From contig JAWRVZ010000016.1 in the NCBI GenBank assembly GCA_037043235.1, positions 1,359,001 to 1,423,000 of the forward strand: DNA of 64,000 nucleotides, written 5' to 3'. The notes beneath the pieces are model-generated. The model was not told the origin of the DNA, ran no database searches, and was given only the letters and a program-made list of their open reading frames with translations. Below, in pieces: positions 1-13,100 of the stretch. How positions within the stretch are numbered: the first letter of the stretch is position 1; each line of letters starts with the position of its first letter. A program made the translations under genes and the position numbers. The stretch comes from Rhodeus uyekii (lineage: Eukaryota > Chordata > Actinopteri > Cypriniformes > Acheilognathidae).

Positions 1-256
1 AAAATACGTAAGCGAAGTTCAGTTATGTTAATTAAGTTTACGTAAGTTACTTAGTGTTCGTGTTACTTGTGTGTGTGTGTGTCTGTGTGTGTGTGTCTAT
101 ACCAATAAAAAAGTTTTTTTTTCACTGTTACATATCTGAAATGGATTAATTTACTTTCTATTATTTCTTATGGGAAAACATGATTTGAGATACGAACAAT
201 TCAAGTTACGAGCTCTGCCCTGGAACGGATTATGCTCGTATCTAGAGGTATTACTG
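1..256. repeat. 3' part of a TA-flanked inverted-repeat DNA element
   Basis: The stretch ends in a terminal sequence (tctagaggtattactg at about 241-256) that matches, in inverted form, the ends of the element at 847-1493, and is followed by TA. The subterminal block around 170-245 (ttcttatgggaaa, gagatacga) is also shared with that element. Its left part is cut by the window edge. It includes a GT-rich microsatellite at about 68-100. This looks like a mariner/Tigger-type non-autonomous element; the family is inferred, not named. Confidence 0.5.
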
Positions 257-846
257 TATTACAAATTATCATGAAAAATACAATAACTCACATCTAAGAG
301 ACTTTCACTTTAATTCTAAATGACATCATTCCAAAAGTTTTGTGCGTTCAGATAAATCAGTTTTGCATTTACATGGATCCATCAAAGCCATGTAGGCAAG
401 AGTGCACAGATTAGATGTCTAATCTGTCTGGTTTCTGGATCAAGCACCAGTTTAATTACATCTCCCTGTGACACGTGAGTAATGGCGTCAAACTGAAGTG
501 ATTTAGTAGCAAGCAAGGCTAAACGACAATAACTGTAGAGAGCTTAATCATGGTTAATAGAAATATGAATGAGAGTGTGTAGGTTATATCCCCAGAACTG
601 AATGGATGATAAGTAAAGCATTACAAATGAGTCTACTGAGTAAAATAACCACCGTCACAGATGTGCAGCTACACAAAACAAGATTAAAACAAACAAAACA
701 GGCTCTGAATCTTTGAATTCTCATGTTGCTGCAAGATGTGCAATTGAGGAGTGTAATTCAGCTTGCCTACCAAAATTCTGCACACATTTCGGAGCTCGGT
801 GTTACTTTTTAAATGTTAAGAGGTTAAGTTATGTATTTTAAAGGTA
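257..846. other. intergenic, nothing recognised
   Basis: Low-GC single-copy-looking sequence. I see no exon, RNA gene or element boundary in it. Confidence 0.5.
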
Positions 847-1493
847 CAGTAATGCCTTGAGATACGAGCATCCTAACATTCGAGTATTCCGAGTATGAGC
901 AAGCCTTTGAGCAATTTGTGCTTTGAGATACGAGCAAATATTTGAGATACAAGCATGCTTACAGATGCCGACGCTAGGTAGTTGAACACTCAAAGCAGCT
1001 CAAGCCGCCTCACTTATGAGCTAATTGCATATGAACTCAACTAGAGGGACACCTTGGTCTTACAGCGGGAGGTTACCGGGGGTGACGAGTGATTCACGAG
1101 TATTAAACTGGGAGCTGAGTGCTTTATGTGTGTTCAATAATAATAAATATGAGGTTTTGAGGCCATCCAATACACCACACAGAAAGAAACACTACACTTC
1201 CATATTGTGTTTGCATTATCAACGTTATCCCTCCCTCCTCCTCCGCACATGCCGCCATTAGCCGTTACTGTATCGTCTGTCTCGAAGGTAAGAACTCATA
1301 ATTAAAACCACATTTTATTTTATATCACAGGAATCCTTATATACTATAATATTTTTGGTGTCTCTATAGAAATTAAAAACACATTTTTTCCATTGTTACT
1401 AGCACTAATAAGGGAGTTTTTTAGAGGGCCGGAACGGATATCATTTTTGTGTGTTATTTCTTATGGGAAAAATTATTTGAGAGGGTATTACTG
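847..1493. repeat. 647-bp non-autonomous TA-flanked inverted-repeat transposon
   Basis: Left end cagtaatgccttgagatac and right end gggtattactg are imperfect inverted repeats, and each is flanked by TA (845-846 and 1494-1495), the target duplication of mariner/Tc1/Tigger elements. The short ORF inside (1025-1261) has no transposase motif, so I read this as a MITE. The element at 1-256 is a second copy of the same family. Confidence 0.6.
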
Positions 1494-3600
1494 TACCTGC
1501 ACAGCTTTCAGAGGAGCAACACAAGTGCAACAGTAATAGCATATGATTTGATCATATATCAGATACTATCATAGTATTCTTTAAAGTACTTCGGAGTGCC
1601 ATGCAAACACCATAGTACAAAGGAATAATCCTTCAGTAGCGAAGTACCATCTGAATTCAATCAATGTACAATAGTACATCAACAGTTTTGGAGGGGTCTC
1701 TGGATTACAATTCAGGCATCTTTTCTCCAACATAATCATCTCACACTATATTCATTCTGTACTCAATTTGTGTGTAAAATAAGAAAGATTTTCGAGGCAC
1801 CATTTAGGTCCCTCCGCTTGCATGCAGGTCCTAATATGCTTATTTTAGGGTAAATAAGGTACAAACTGTCCTTTTAAGGGTACTGTCCCAGTGGCAAGTT
1901 GTTTGACAATGAAAGAGCTTAATATACTTGATAATGAAATTACTGGATAAACCTTTGTATGAGAACTTTTAGGAATGTATGGGTTCAAATTAGTAAGTTC
2001 TTCAGCGAACTGGCCTTTCTGAAAAGGTGAGGTTCTCTTAAGCAGGATAGGGGTTCACAAATTGACTAAAATAACTAATAATTACGTCTAATATAGTTTT
2101 AAAATAAAGAAACAGGGCTACACGGTAACAACGACATAGCTTAGTGTGATTATCAAATCAAAGGCTGGTATTTAATTAAATAACTATGAGCTGTGTGTTT
2201 CAAAACAAAGTTGCATGATTGGTGTGTTCAGCATCTGAGAGCTCAGTTCACGGACAAAGCAGTAAACTCCATTTCTGCATGTGCTGAAAGTTTAATGTGC
2301 ATTTTGGAATGTAACGTGCACTAGGTTTACTCGATTTAAGCATTTGCATGATTTACAAAAAATTTTTGAGACAGAACTTTACAGCATTTCAGATGTATTA
2401 CACCAAGAAAATATTTGAAAGTGAAATTTATTTAAGACAAATATTAAATATTAATAATGTAATTGTAACTGTAACTGTAAAATACAATTGTTATTATAAT
2501 GATCAAATATTCATTTTTATTTTACAGTACAATTATAAACTAAAAGAGTATTGCATTTCTGTTTTCATTTTTGTAAATAGAGTAAAAAATACTATAACTA
2601 TTATTATTATTATCATTAAATATTTTATTTACTTGCACATCATGTGATCTTTAGCCAACATCAGAGAATCGTGAACATTCAAGTGTGTCATTAAATGAAT
2701 GAAATAATAACTTAAAATTTTAGAGGACACTTATTTTTATGTCTAAGGTGTTTGACAAAAAAAAGAAAAAAAAGAGAGAGAGAACCCCTGCTCTAAAGGC
2801 TTCTGCCAAAGTCACGATCAGAGGAGTCTCTTCATTTATACTATAGTATCAAAAATAGAATTCTGTTGTACTGTTAAGCCAGAGCATTGATTTTAATATC
2901 TATTGTGCCTATTTCAAACATATGACAGTAAGTATGAATGCATACACCTGAATATGCATGTTAGTAAACGGATGCTTTAAATGCCTGTACACTTGCTTCA
3001 ACTGCCCAACAACACAAAGCCGAATCTTATTGTTCTGTAAATTCCTACAGTATAAATCATCCTGTCTTTATTACAGATGGAAAGACTATTTGCAACAACA
3101 GCAGTGAGTCTTAGCACACTTACATTTGTGAACTGTGCTTTTAATTGTGATGTGTCACGAGCAAGAAGAGGTTTCAGGTGATAGGCTGTGGTCTCCACTG
3201 TTCTTCAATGATTTGCTGAAAGCCAGCACAGCACATGATGCCCTTGGCAACACAAAGTTGTTGCCTCCTCTATGTCAGCAGGGTAAACAAACCATACTAA
3301 CACATATAGGTACGTTCATAAAATGTATAATAAAAAACATACTTCTGTTTACTCACACACTTAATGAAGCATATCACAGTTTGACCAGTTTTGGCTAACA
3401 TTAATAAACCATGCAGTAATTCCCAAGGGCACGTCTGGATGCACATATACATTTTAAACTTTGATTCCCATGTATGACAGTTGGGAATGAAAGCTCCTGA
3501 AGCACACAAGAAGAATAATGTTACAAGTTGTCCATGCGGAGAAAAGCTGACACCACACAAGAAAGAATGCATGTAGGCTACAGTAAATCAAGTACGCTTT
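1494..3600. other. AT-rich intergenic DNA, nothing recognised
   Basis: Several short open frames (2348-2647, 2998-3198, 3135-3398, 3297-3572) are low-complexity or unrelated to families I know. No splice-bounded conserved exon was found. Confidence 0.5.
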
Positions 3601-3614
3601 AAACAGCAACTTAC

Positions 3615-3840
3615 CATAATACGCGGACGGGACTTGGGATTTTCTTGCCATCTCAGCGTGGACGTGTGTTGCTGGGCTTGCGGGCGCAGGTCGGTTTGAA
3701 GAACACAGCGTCGCTCGCCAAATCCCAAGTTTAATAGATTCCCTCACGCGACTAACGCGTCAGTGATGTTTACAGCGGAGCGTCATCAAACGTGCGGAGC
3801 GCGCGCACAGCTCGACGTACTATTGACTAGTGAGCCATTG
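3615..3840 (-). promoter_or_regulatory. CpG-rich promoter with a possible first exon (plag1/chchd7-type position)
   Basis: About 230 bp unusually dense in CpG (for example gcggagcgcgcgcac near 3794-3808) in AT-rich surroundings, which suggests a housekeeping or bidirectional promoter. On the minus strand an ATG at 3651 opens 12 codons (MARKSQVPSAYY) ending exactly at a good splice donor (G|GTAAGT, exon end 3615). I found no matching downstream exon within the window, and a gene running on the minus strand from here would leave it. Human synteny places PLAG1 and CHCHD7, which share a bidirectional promoter, on this side of SDR16C5, so this may be that promoter with a plag1 5' exon. That identity is inference from synteny only. 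Confidence 0.4.
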
Positions 3841-4120
3841 TTTACGCCAATAAAGGTGTAAAAATGTGATTTTGTCCAGTTTGGGGTCGCACATAGTGTG
3901 TGCAGAGCGATGTATGTAATAAAATGACTAAAATTCAATTTAGTTTAAAAAACACATTTAGTACTCACTGAATTCACGTACTCTCTAACCCAGTTCTGAC
4001 AATAAAGACAGTTACTTGCACCATTATCTGACACATTACAGGCAGTGCTTTAATGTCAGTGTGTTGTGTACTGTACAGGAGAAATGAAGATGTTAGTGAA
4101 GATAATGTTTTGAATGTCTC

Positions 4121-4769
4121 ATGCGCGTGACTTTAGCGCGGTCCAGTGGCATTAGGCTACATTACATCATTGAGGGACAGGGTTTGGACAATGAAACTGA
4201 GACACTGGTCAATATAGTGTTTCACGCCTTCAATCTTCGAGGATTGTACAGTCCTTCAGTAAGAGCAAGAGTGCGAAGGTTGAATTGGCTGAGCAAAATC
4301 GCAGATGTACATGACATATTGCAAACCACACAACATATCAGAATTGACAAATTGTTGGCGCGCATCTCGTTGGCTCTTTTGTGACCAGGACAGCAAGGTT
4401 TTGTGGGTATTGAGAGCTAGGGTAAAAACACACACCTTCCCAACTTACTGCAAAATTAAATGTGCATCTCGATTCTCCTATTTGAACCATATTCATGGTT
4501 GGGCTGCTATAGCTAATCCTTTGGTTACTCGTGCCAAATGTTGGTTTCATTGAAGCTAAAAGTGCAAATCTTGGGCTCTGGCCAATGAAACATTCATTGT
4601 TCTCTGATGGGTGCACCTTCACTGTCTTTCCCACATCAATGGGTGATTGATAACTGATGGATAGGATAGAGGTTTAACCGGACTGTTGCTGGCCAGAGTA
4701 AAGCAAAGGGGTGAATCAGTTGTGGTTTGGGCTGCATGTCATGTCATGACATCCTCTACCAGTATTGGG
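4121..4769 (+). pseudogene. decayed Tc1/mariner-like transposase, 5' part
   Basis: Translated pieces resemble the middle of a Tc1/mariner transposase, with many stops and frame changes. They run towards a degenerate VVWAA-like segment at about 4716-4740 and stop where a palindromic element begins. The C-terminal part resumes at 5466. Recognition is by eye on short motifs, so the exact family is uncertain. Confidence 0.4.
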
Positions 4770-5465
4770 GAAAGTTACTTTAAAAAGTAATGCATTACAA
4801 TATTGCGTCACTCCCTTAAAAAGTAACTGCGTTACTTAGTTATTTTTTAAGAAAAGTAATGAGTTATGTTACTTTTTTCTTATCTGGGCTGGACTTGTTC
4901 ATTTGATTGTTTTGTTTTTTTCAACATTTGTTCCAAAAATTGAAATAATAAGGTTGAAGAACATGCAAATTCACCCTACAGTAGAGCTCAAACAAACTTT
5001 TCAGCTGAAGAATAGGGCGCATGAGAAGAAAAGTTAACACAATACACGTTACCAATAAAAAACAAAAATCTAAAGTCATTTTTGCTTAAAGTTTGCCGGA
5101 ATCATCGAGGGTCAGCAGCAAGTACATCAGTCAATAAAGTGAGATGCATACAAAGATTTGTTTTAATTAATATATTTAATTATTGGATAATATTCAGATT
5201 TTGCATTTCACTGATTTTACTCATTTTAAAGAAAACTGAATCTTTTTTGTGCAAGTGAGATGAGTAATTGCAAACATTTAGTTTAGATCTACAAGAACCA
5301 TCATGTTCACATGCTGTCAATCCTTAAGCGGGTAGAAAAAAAGTAACTTGCGCTACTTATCTGAAAAAGTAACCGACATGTTCTTATAAATGTAGAAGTA
5401 ATGTGTCACTTGTAAAACAGTAATCTGATAACGTAATTCAAGTTACTTGTAATGCGTCTCCAACA
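4770..5465. repeat. palindromic non-autonomous DNA element (hAT-like) nested in the relic
   Basis: Both ends carry inverted blocks built on the words aagttactt / aagtaact and gtaatgcattaca / tgtaatgcg (4783-4830 and 5340-5460). This dispersed repeat with 'aaaagtaatgcattac' ends is common in fish genomes. It separates two parts of one decayed transposase, so it inserted later. The hAT assignment is from memory of the repeat type; no clean 8-bp duplication was found. Confidence 0.5.
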
Positions 5466-5710
5466 TGGTTCCTTACTGTGCTTGATGGTGCATCACTGCC
5501 AAGGACTATCATCCTATTCTGGTGCACCTAATGGTTCAAATTTTGTACCTTGAAGAGGGTGCCGTGAAAGCAAGACTTGTGACAGAATGGTTTGATGAAC
5601 ATGAAAGTGAACATCTTACCAGACCAGAATATTTTTGAGCCACTTTGGGTTATTTTGGAGAAGTGAGTCCATATATTTCTTCTTTGCCAATGGAAATATT
5701 TCAGTATTTG
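5466..5710 (+). pseudogene. decayed Tc1/mariner-like transposase, C-terminal part
   Basis: A stretch translates to ARLVTEWFDEHESE (about 5567-5610), the typical segment just before the last catalytic acidic residue of Tc1/mariner transposases, followed by an in-frame stop and degenerate sequence. It continues the relic that begins at 4121. Confidence 0.55.
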
Positions 5711-6960
5711 CTTAAGTAGTCATTCTTCTCCTTTCCATTTTCCCCCAGCATACTGTCACAAAAAAAAACAATGCTCTCCCTTTCAAAACCTGTTCTTTCT
5801 TTCAAGCAAAATTACAAACTGACACCTTTTCACATCACACTTTTGAAGGCATTTCAAATATATTTTTGTGCGTTTCAATATAACATCCAAATGTTCTCCT
5901 CACACTATAGCTTTCTGGAGGTTCTCCAGCAGGTCCAATGTATGTTTATTTAATAATTTACCTGCATTAGTAATCTTACAAAATGCATTCTGAGAGAAAT
6001 AAGCCAAAACAAGTATAAAACTGCATGGTGTGGATCAGATTTTCATTTTATAATGTCCTCCCTTGTGTGCTGGGCTGGTGATGCGCTTTGAATATCTTTT
6101 CTATCTGATGAGCTGTGGAATGAGGTGCTGCGAATGCAAACAATACATTGAAAATCTATTTCTTCCTCCCTGTAGGCCTCTTGTTCTGCTCTCGATCCAA
6201 AAATTGAAATGCAACCTTATAGCAACTGATTTAAATCGCTGCTCTCATTTGTGTGAAAGGTCATAAGGGGCCAAATCTGAGACATGTCAATCACTTTAAG
6301 CAGCTGGTAAAGGGTGGTCTGTGCCTTAGACATGGCAATTTAAATCAGGTTGCCTGTTCCCTGTCTCACATTACTGCAGGACTGCAAATTGAAAGCTGCA
6401 TGAAAATGCTACCATGTCTTCTAGCTCGGGATGTAAAATGTTAATAAATGCAGTATATTTAAAAGTTAATTCTGTGTATTTGTGTTTTTCAGAGTTTCAT
6501 TTTTTTACATATTTGGTTGTGGTGTGCCTTGTGATTTTTCTTTCCATTAAAAAATGTACCTTGGCTCAAAAAAGGTTGAAAAACACTGGTTTAGAATTCC
6601 TGAAAGAAAAACAGTTTTTCTATTCGAGAGGCAGTTACAACATCACAAACAATGCTTAACAACACTAGATGGTGCCATATGCATACAAATCTAAGATCAT
6701 ATTTATTAAAAAGGAGAGCTGGTCTTTTTGCTAGCCTCAAAACATTGCATCAAAGTTCAAACAAAACAGTTCCAGCACAAACAGGGGTAAATACAATAAA
6801 AATAAATGTAAATATTTCACATTTATTCAGTCATGTGTACCACAGTCTGACATTATTACTGGTATTATTGTATATCTTGCTTTTGAAATGTCTAACATTG
6901 TAAAAAACAACAAGAAAACAAACCAACAAGAATCTCCCCCTAATATCAAAACAGCATGTA
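5711..6960. other. intergenic downstream of sdr16c5, nothing recognised
   Basis: Low-GC DNA with short unsupported ORFs. No gene evidence seen. Confidence 0.45.
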
Positions 6961-6963
6961 ATT

Positions 6964-6969
6964 TTTATT
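6964..6969 (-). terminator. sdr16c5: candidate poly(A) signal of sdr16c5
   Basis: AATAAA on the minus strand about 105 bp past the sdr16c5 stop codon at 7075-7077. The 3' UTR would be short. Not verifiable without transcript data. Confidence 0.4.
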
Positions 6970-7074
6970 ATGGTATATTGGAATAACTGTTTGGCAGAGG
7001 TAGTAACCAATAATGAAAAATTATGAGTGTTAATATACTGAGCATCAAAATTTGAGAAATCTGCTTTATTACAT

Positions 7075-7171
7075 TTAGTCTCTCTTCTTTTCCCGTCCTT
7101 TGAAAGCCTCCATGAAATTGAAGGCACCCAAGTACATACCCAGGACAACTGTTTGCTTGAATGGGATGATA
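7075..7171 (-). CDS. sdr16c5: sdr16c5 coding exon 6 (last)
   Basis: 97 nt with a pyrimidine-rich acceptor (TTTTTTTACAG). Encodes the hydrophobic C-terminal tail ending FKGREKKRD, then TAA at 7077-7075. Matching the phase of exon 5 restores a frame with no stops, which supports the long intron. Confidence 0.88.
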
Positions 7172-10100
7172 CTGTAAAAAAAAAAAAATAATAATAATAA
7201 TTGATGTTATTAGATATACATCACACAGTGATAAAAAAAAAAAATTAAGAGGACACTTAATCACACACAGTATAACACTGGATCAATTAAACTTCAGGGC
7301 CTTAGGAAGCAAAAGTGATTATGAATCATTTTTTTCTGCTTTGATGCAAATGAACGTGACAACAGATCCACTGGAGATGATTTTGCAGGTGGTGGCTACA
7401 GACAACGGTTCTTCCTGACGGATTTATCTTTAGTTTTGTGTTTTGTTACGGTCCATGTCACTGTGTGTAGCATGAGGCAGTACCTGCAACTCAATCAGGT
7501 TACACAGGCAGTCCTGCTCCTCCAGGATGGCACATCCATACTTGCCGCTGCAAGGAGGTTTGGTGTGTCTCCCAGTACAGTTTCAGGAGGATGGAGGAGG
7601 TACTGGGAGAAAAGCTGTTACATGAGGAGAGCTGGACAGGGACGTAAAAAGGTAACAACCCAGCAACAGGACTTGTTTCTGCTCCTTTGTGCGAAGGGGA
7701 ACAGGAGGAACTGCCAGAGCCCTACAAAATGAACTCTAGCTACTGGTGTGCATGTTTCTGACCAAACTTCATGAGGGTGTCCTCTAGTGGGACCTGTGCT
7801 CACAGCTCAGCATGATTGGCTTTTAACAGAGAACACCAGAATTGGCTATTTCACCATTGTTGCCCCATTCTCTCCACAGCAGGTTCACACTGAGCACATG
7901 TGAAAGAGTCTGGAGATGCTGTGTGGAATCATCCAACATGACTAGTTTGGAAGTGGGTCAGTAATGGTCTGGGGAGGAATATATTTGGGTCCCACAGACC
8001 TCCACATGCCAGCCAGTGATTTCCTTACTGCTGTTAGATACTGGGATGAAATCCTCTGAGCCGCTGTCAGCCCTTATGCTGGTCCAGTGGCCCTGGGTTC
8101 CTCCTGGTGCATAAAAATGCTCGGTCTCATGTGTCTAGAGTGTGTAGGTAGTTTTTAGATGATGAAGGCACTGATGCCATTGACTGACCCTCACGTTCTC
8201 CATACCTACATCCAATTGAGTATCTCTGGGTAATTATGTATCAGAGCATCTGAAGTAGCACCACAGACTGTCCAGGAGCTCATGATGCCCTGATCCAGGT
8301 CTGGGAGGATTACATTATGATACTTACAACTTACATTGAGTTGAATCAGCCTGTACCTTCAGTTTTTTTTTTTTACATAGATTTTTGGTATGATTTTGAA
8401 TCCAGTTCTCAGTGTGTTGACGATTTTGGTTTGTTCTTAAATTATAGATTATATTGTTATATTGTTCTCAAATTTAATATTTAATTAATTGAGAGCCAAT
8501 GTGTGATTTAAGTGTTCCCTTAATTTCTTAGAGTGTCAAATCATCTTTGGTTTATTTAAAACTAGAAAAATAATTCACAGTACAAAATATGACATGCGCT
8601 ATAGTATACAGTATATCTATATGAGTAATATAGTATAAATATGTTCAAATCTTTTTCTTTTTGTAACCAGACATCCTATCCAAAAAGAGAGAAATTATAA
8701 TTTCAAATCTGAACAAGGTGTGAAAGGCCACTGTTCAGGACTGAAAACAATGACCAGGCCTGGAAATTAGATAATTCCTACCTAATTATCACCTAATGCA
8801 CTGAGATTCAACAGTCATTATCATGCCATAATAATATATTAGCAAATGTAATTTGTAATTTGATTGATAGGATTAGAGTCAGAAAGGTTTTACTTATTAC
8901 TGTAAAAAAGAAACAGGGCATTACAATAATAAAGAATGCCTTTTCCCATTCAAATACTGCAGCCTTGATAATTATGACTCTGCTGTCCAAAACACATTAA
9001 AGACCAAACACAGATTGAAATTAATTGGCCAATTTTATGCACTGAAGTCTGTCTCACAGCCCACACAAACAGGTGTTGCTTTATCTTCTGAGTTGGCATC
9101 AGTAATTGTCACAGCTGCATAAGAAAGAGCTTCTTAAGGGTCCTTCGTTTTCAAGCCAAGGCCGGGTTAAAAGTGTAATGAAATACAGGCACTAGTACAT
9201 CTGGAAAATATTTCACCTACAAGTTCTACAACATGCAAGACTGGTTGCAGCTGTGAAACTGAAACTGAGAGTTTCTCCTTAGATACAATGCTCTTAATCA
9301 TTCATACCAATAAGCAGACTAACGCAGTCTTTTAACCACGCAATGTGCTGCTTTCAAGTGAAATCTAACGTCTTTGTCTGATAATAAAGAAAAATAAATG
9401 TTCTATTACCTACATTTCACAAAAATGTTTTCAGAACTATTAGAGTAAAACAAAAGACTAATAAAACTAGACATAATTAAATTTACGTTTATAAACAAAA
9501 CAACCAAAAGAAAAGAAGTCACTTTCACCAAACAGAAGGTGAAGTCAGCACAATAACACAATGAATCAAGAGTTCCTGTCATTCATTCAGTGTCTTAATG
9601 TCCTCAGGCAGATAAGTAAATCCACACACACAACCCCATTCTCTGAGGTCAGTGCTTGAGAAACAGTTTTGTTCTGCGCCATTGCTTAAGGGTAAACTCT
9701 CAGACCTTTAGTTCACTCCATATACTTCTCTCAAACCCACTAGCCTCCTGTTTATTGTGCAGCAGATTTCCTTTGACTAAAAATAGCTTATAGTGAAATT
9801 GCTCATGTCACATCCCTGACTCACTCCACAGACATCAGCAAATTTAAAGTTTTAACTTTCTGCAGAGCTTTTCTGTTTCTATCCACTTCAGAGATAAAAC
9901 TTCAGACAGTGTTAAGGACCAATTAAAGGTGTATTTGTCAGGGTTCTGTCACTTCGGGCTTGTTTACTAGTGTTTCTGTGACAGAGCTCTGACACTGCTC
10001 TGTTTTCGTGTCTTTGTTGGAGCGAGCAGATTCGAGTGCCTCGAGTCTCGTGCTCTCTTGTCTGTGTAGCGTCTTGTGTGCGGGGCGTGACGTTCAATCC

Positions 10101-13100
10101 CAACACTTTGGTCTTGTTCAGTTTTGGTTTGTGTCGGGACAAGACACAACATGAAAGCATGCGTCGCTGTTCGTTTTTACATCGGCCACATGCTTTCATG
10201 TGTCCTGTCAATTGTGTAATCCCGCCCGTCTTGTTCCCCTTGTTATTTTTTGATTTGCCCTACCCGTCTTCCCTCATTTACCCGCCTCATGTGTTCCCTA
10301 TTCATTCTCCCCATGTGTATTATCCTGTGTTGCGTCGTTTTTGTTTTTCTGCTAAGTGTGAAATGTCTAGTAGAGTCTTGTCCAGTCCAGTCGGTCCTGT
10401 TAAGTCAATCCAGTTTCATGTTTTTCCCCCTCAGGGTAGTTTTTGTTTTATCTTTATAATAAAGAAAGCCTTCCTTCAGCAATTGGGTCCTTGCTTCCTC
10501 CCTTCACAACCTTGACAGTATTTACACAAGGGGCATTTATTTACGTGTATTCAGATGTTCTGCTACTGTCATGTAAATGTGACTGTCACATTGTGTGTAT
10601 ATCTCTCTCTCTCTCCCTCTTTTAATTATATGTTTTTTTGTTTTGTGTATTGCTGTTAAATAAATAGAATATATATATAAAAAGAAGCAGGCAAGACTGA
10701 AAAAGTTCTCTTATGTGAAATAATGATGCAGTTTGATTCAATATGTTCAATGTGTACTCCCGATCTAGTTAGTTTTCAGTCCACTAACTTCCCTTCGTGC
10801 TGGTGAAACAGTGGGGTTGTGTGGCGTCGTTCTATGGAGCAGTGTTACGGGTGGGTTTTAGGGTAGCGGGGTAATGGCTTTGCTTGATAGTGGAAACTCA
10901 ACTTTATTTTGGCCTTTGTACTTGAGGTCCAAGGCTACTGGTTTCCACTGGCCCAGCAGAGGCAAAGTGACTACCGGGTGCTTCTCAAACAGAAGGCTGC
11001 AACCGAGTAAGGTTGCATATCTCTGCTGCCACGTCACATTCATGCAACATCTTTTAAAGGACGTATCAAGTATTCAAATTCACAACTACAATCCTTTGCA
11101 CACATTCCAATTCACACACACACACAAAAAGAATTAGCAAAAAATTTAGCCGCACTGAGCTTGTCCATTTTCACTATGTACTACAAGACAAAAAATATAT
11201 TTTTGATTTAAGGTATTATGTTTTGCTGTAAATGAAATTAATTAATTCATAATGTAAACCACTGGGAGACCACAGATGATTGTAATTACCAGTAGTGAAC
11301 TGATAGAAAACCAGTTAATATAAAGCACCCATTATGTTCATACAATAACATTTTATCATACATTTATATATTTATATCATGCAGTTGCTTAGAATGGGTT
11401 TTCAACTTATATTTTAAGATGAAAAAAATAATAAAACAGGGGTATGTTGGAAAGATATAATTCACAAAAAAACCAATTAAATTATTAAACCTTTTTTTTG
11501 ACAGATAAACATTTCAAACACAAGGAATTTTTTTTACCTGGATAATCATATGAAACAAACTTACCCTTTTAACGCCAAAAATAAGTATAAGATCCTTGGA
11601 AGTAAGAGGTAAACTTGGTCTGTCAGAATGGCATTGACGATCCTTTTAGCAACATAGTCTGGCTCCAATATGGGCAGCATTCGGGGCCACCTGCACATAA
11701 GGCACATGCTTTAATTACAAACTAATTAACCCAAGATGACTTTATGATTGGGTTTGGTTTAGGAGCACTTAAAAGAGGGTATTTAAGTGCATTTTACATT
11801 CATATCAAGTTTAAGAGGAAAATCCATAGTCTCTTTCACTCTCACACATACTTAGATGTTGCAATAAATACAAAAAAACGCTACAAATGCAATGCTGGTG
11901 TCCAACCAGCATCACATAACAGAAAGTGGAACTGATCAAACATTTGAATGATTCCATAAATACACAAAGTAATCCCAGACCATAACTAAAGTCAATGGGC
12001 ATGTACTGACAAGAAAGGACCACAGCTTTGGACATAGCGCTGCCCTCTTAACTCTTTCCCCACCAGAATATAATTTTTTAAGTCTTATCATTGCTGTCAA
12101 ACAACAACAACAACAAAAAACAGCCACTACTCAACATGAACCAAACTCTTCCAGTCTCAACTACAATAGTGTTTAAGTTCACAAGCAGACAAGAAAGACC
12201 ATAGACTGGAATTATGAAAATTTGTTACAAGCCTACGTAAGTTTGAACAGGAAGTAAGACTGGAATTACTGGTGACTCATTTTTGCAGTTCAGAATCTAT
12301 TATTTCCTTTAGGAGAAAATGAATGGTTATAAAATAAATGGTTATCGGTCGTGCACTTTGTTATTGGTCGAAACTTTGATTTCTTTTTACATTCACAAAA
12401 AGCTGTATTAAACACTGCATCATGGGTAATCTCTGAAAAAGCATAATCGAGCCACTTGAATGTGGGTTTCGAAAAAAAAGCTAACCAAGAAAAACCCTAG
12501 TTGTGGGTTGGACACGTTTCTCTGTAACATTAGACAGTTTTGCTATTGAATGTTTGGTGATCATAGCTTCCTCTGGTTTACGCAGATATTTTTTCCGCTG
12601 TACTATTTCAGAAAGACAGTAAAAGTGCCCCCTACCTTACAACAGTGAAAACATGGATTGGTGGAAAAACGGAATGGCAAGAAAACCTTGTCATAAATGA
12701 TAAAAAAAAAAAAAAAGTTATTGTCAATGGCTGGGAAAGACTTAAAAAAGGCTGCAATAAACCATTTAGAATATCTCTTTTTTTGATAGTATACATTTAC
12801 AAAACAGTGTGCAAAATCCTGCCTACAGAGATCCTGATTATGGCTAATCAAAGAACTGAGATTGAATAGCCCTGAAATGATACCCTTTTGACAATTTGAG
12901 AGTGAAGCAATATTGACAAATGAATCATTATCTCAAAAGTAGGTGTCTTTCTTACATCTGTGGCTCCCTGTTCAAATGCTGCAGGTTCAAAACCACACAA
13001 AAAAAGTGTTTGGGGATGAAATTTGTGGTAGCTTACTTCGTCCCACAGCCATCAAACAGGCCTGTGTTGATGAGATACGGGCAGACGATTGTAGTTTTGA

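Noticed and set aside
3800..7070. Search for chchd7 coding exons expected by synteny
   Set aside because: No twin CX9C peptide was seen on the plus strand; the interval is occupied by transposon relics.
10036..10515. 159-codon ORF
   Set aside because: Lies wholly inside a solo LTR with clear target duplications; no retroviral or host motif.
10858..11137. Overlapping ORFs on both strands within sdr16c5 intron 5
   Set aside because: No family resemblance, no splice context; chance open frames.
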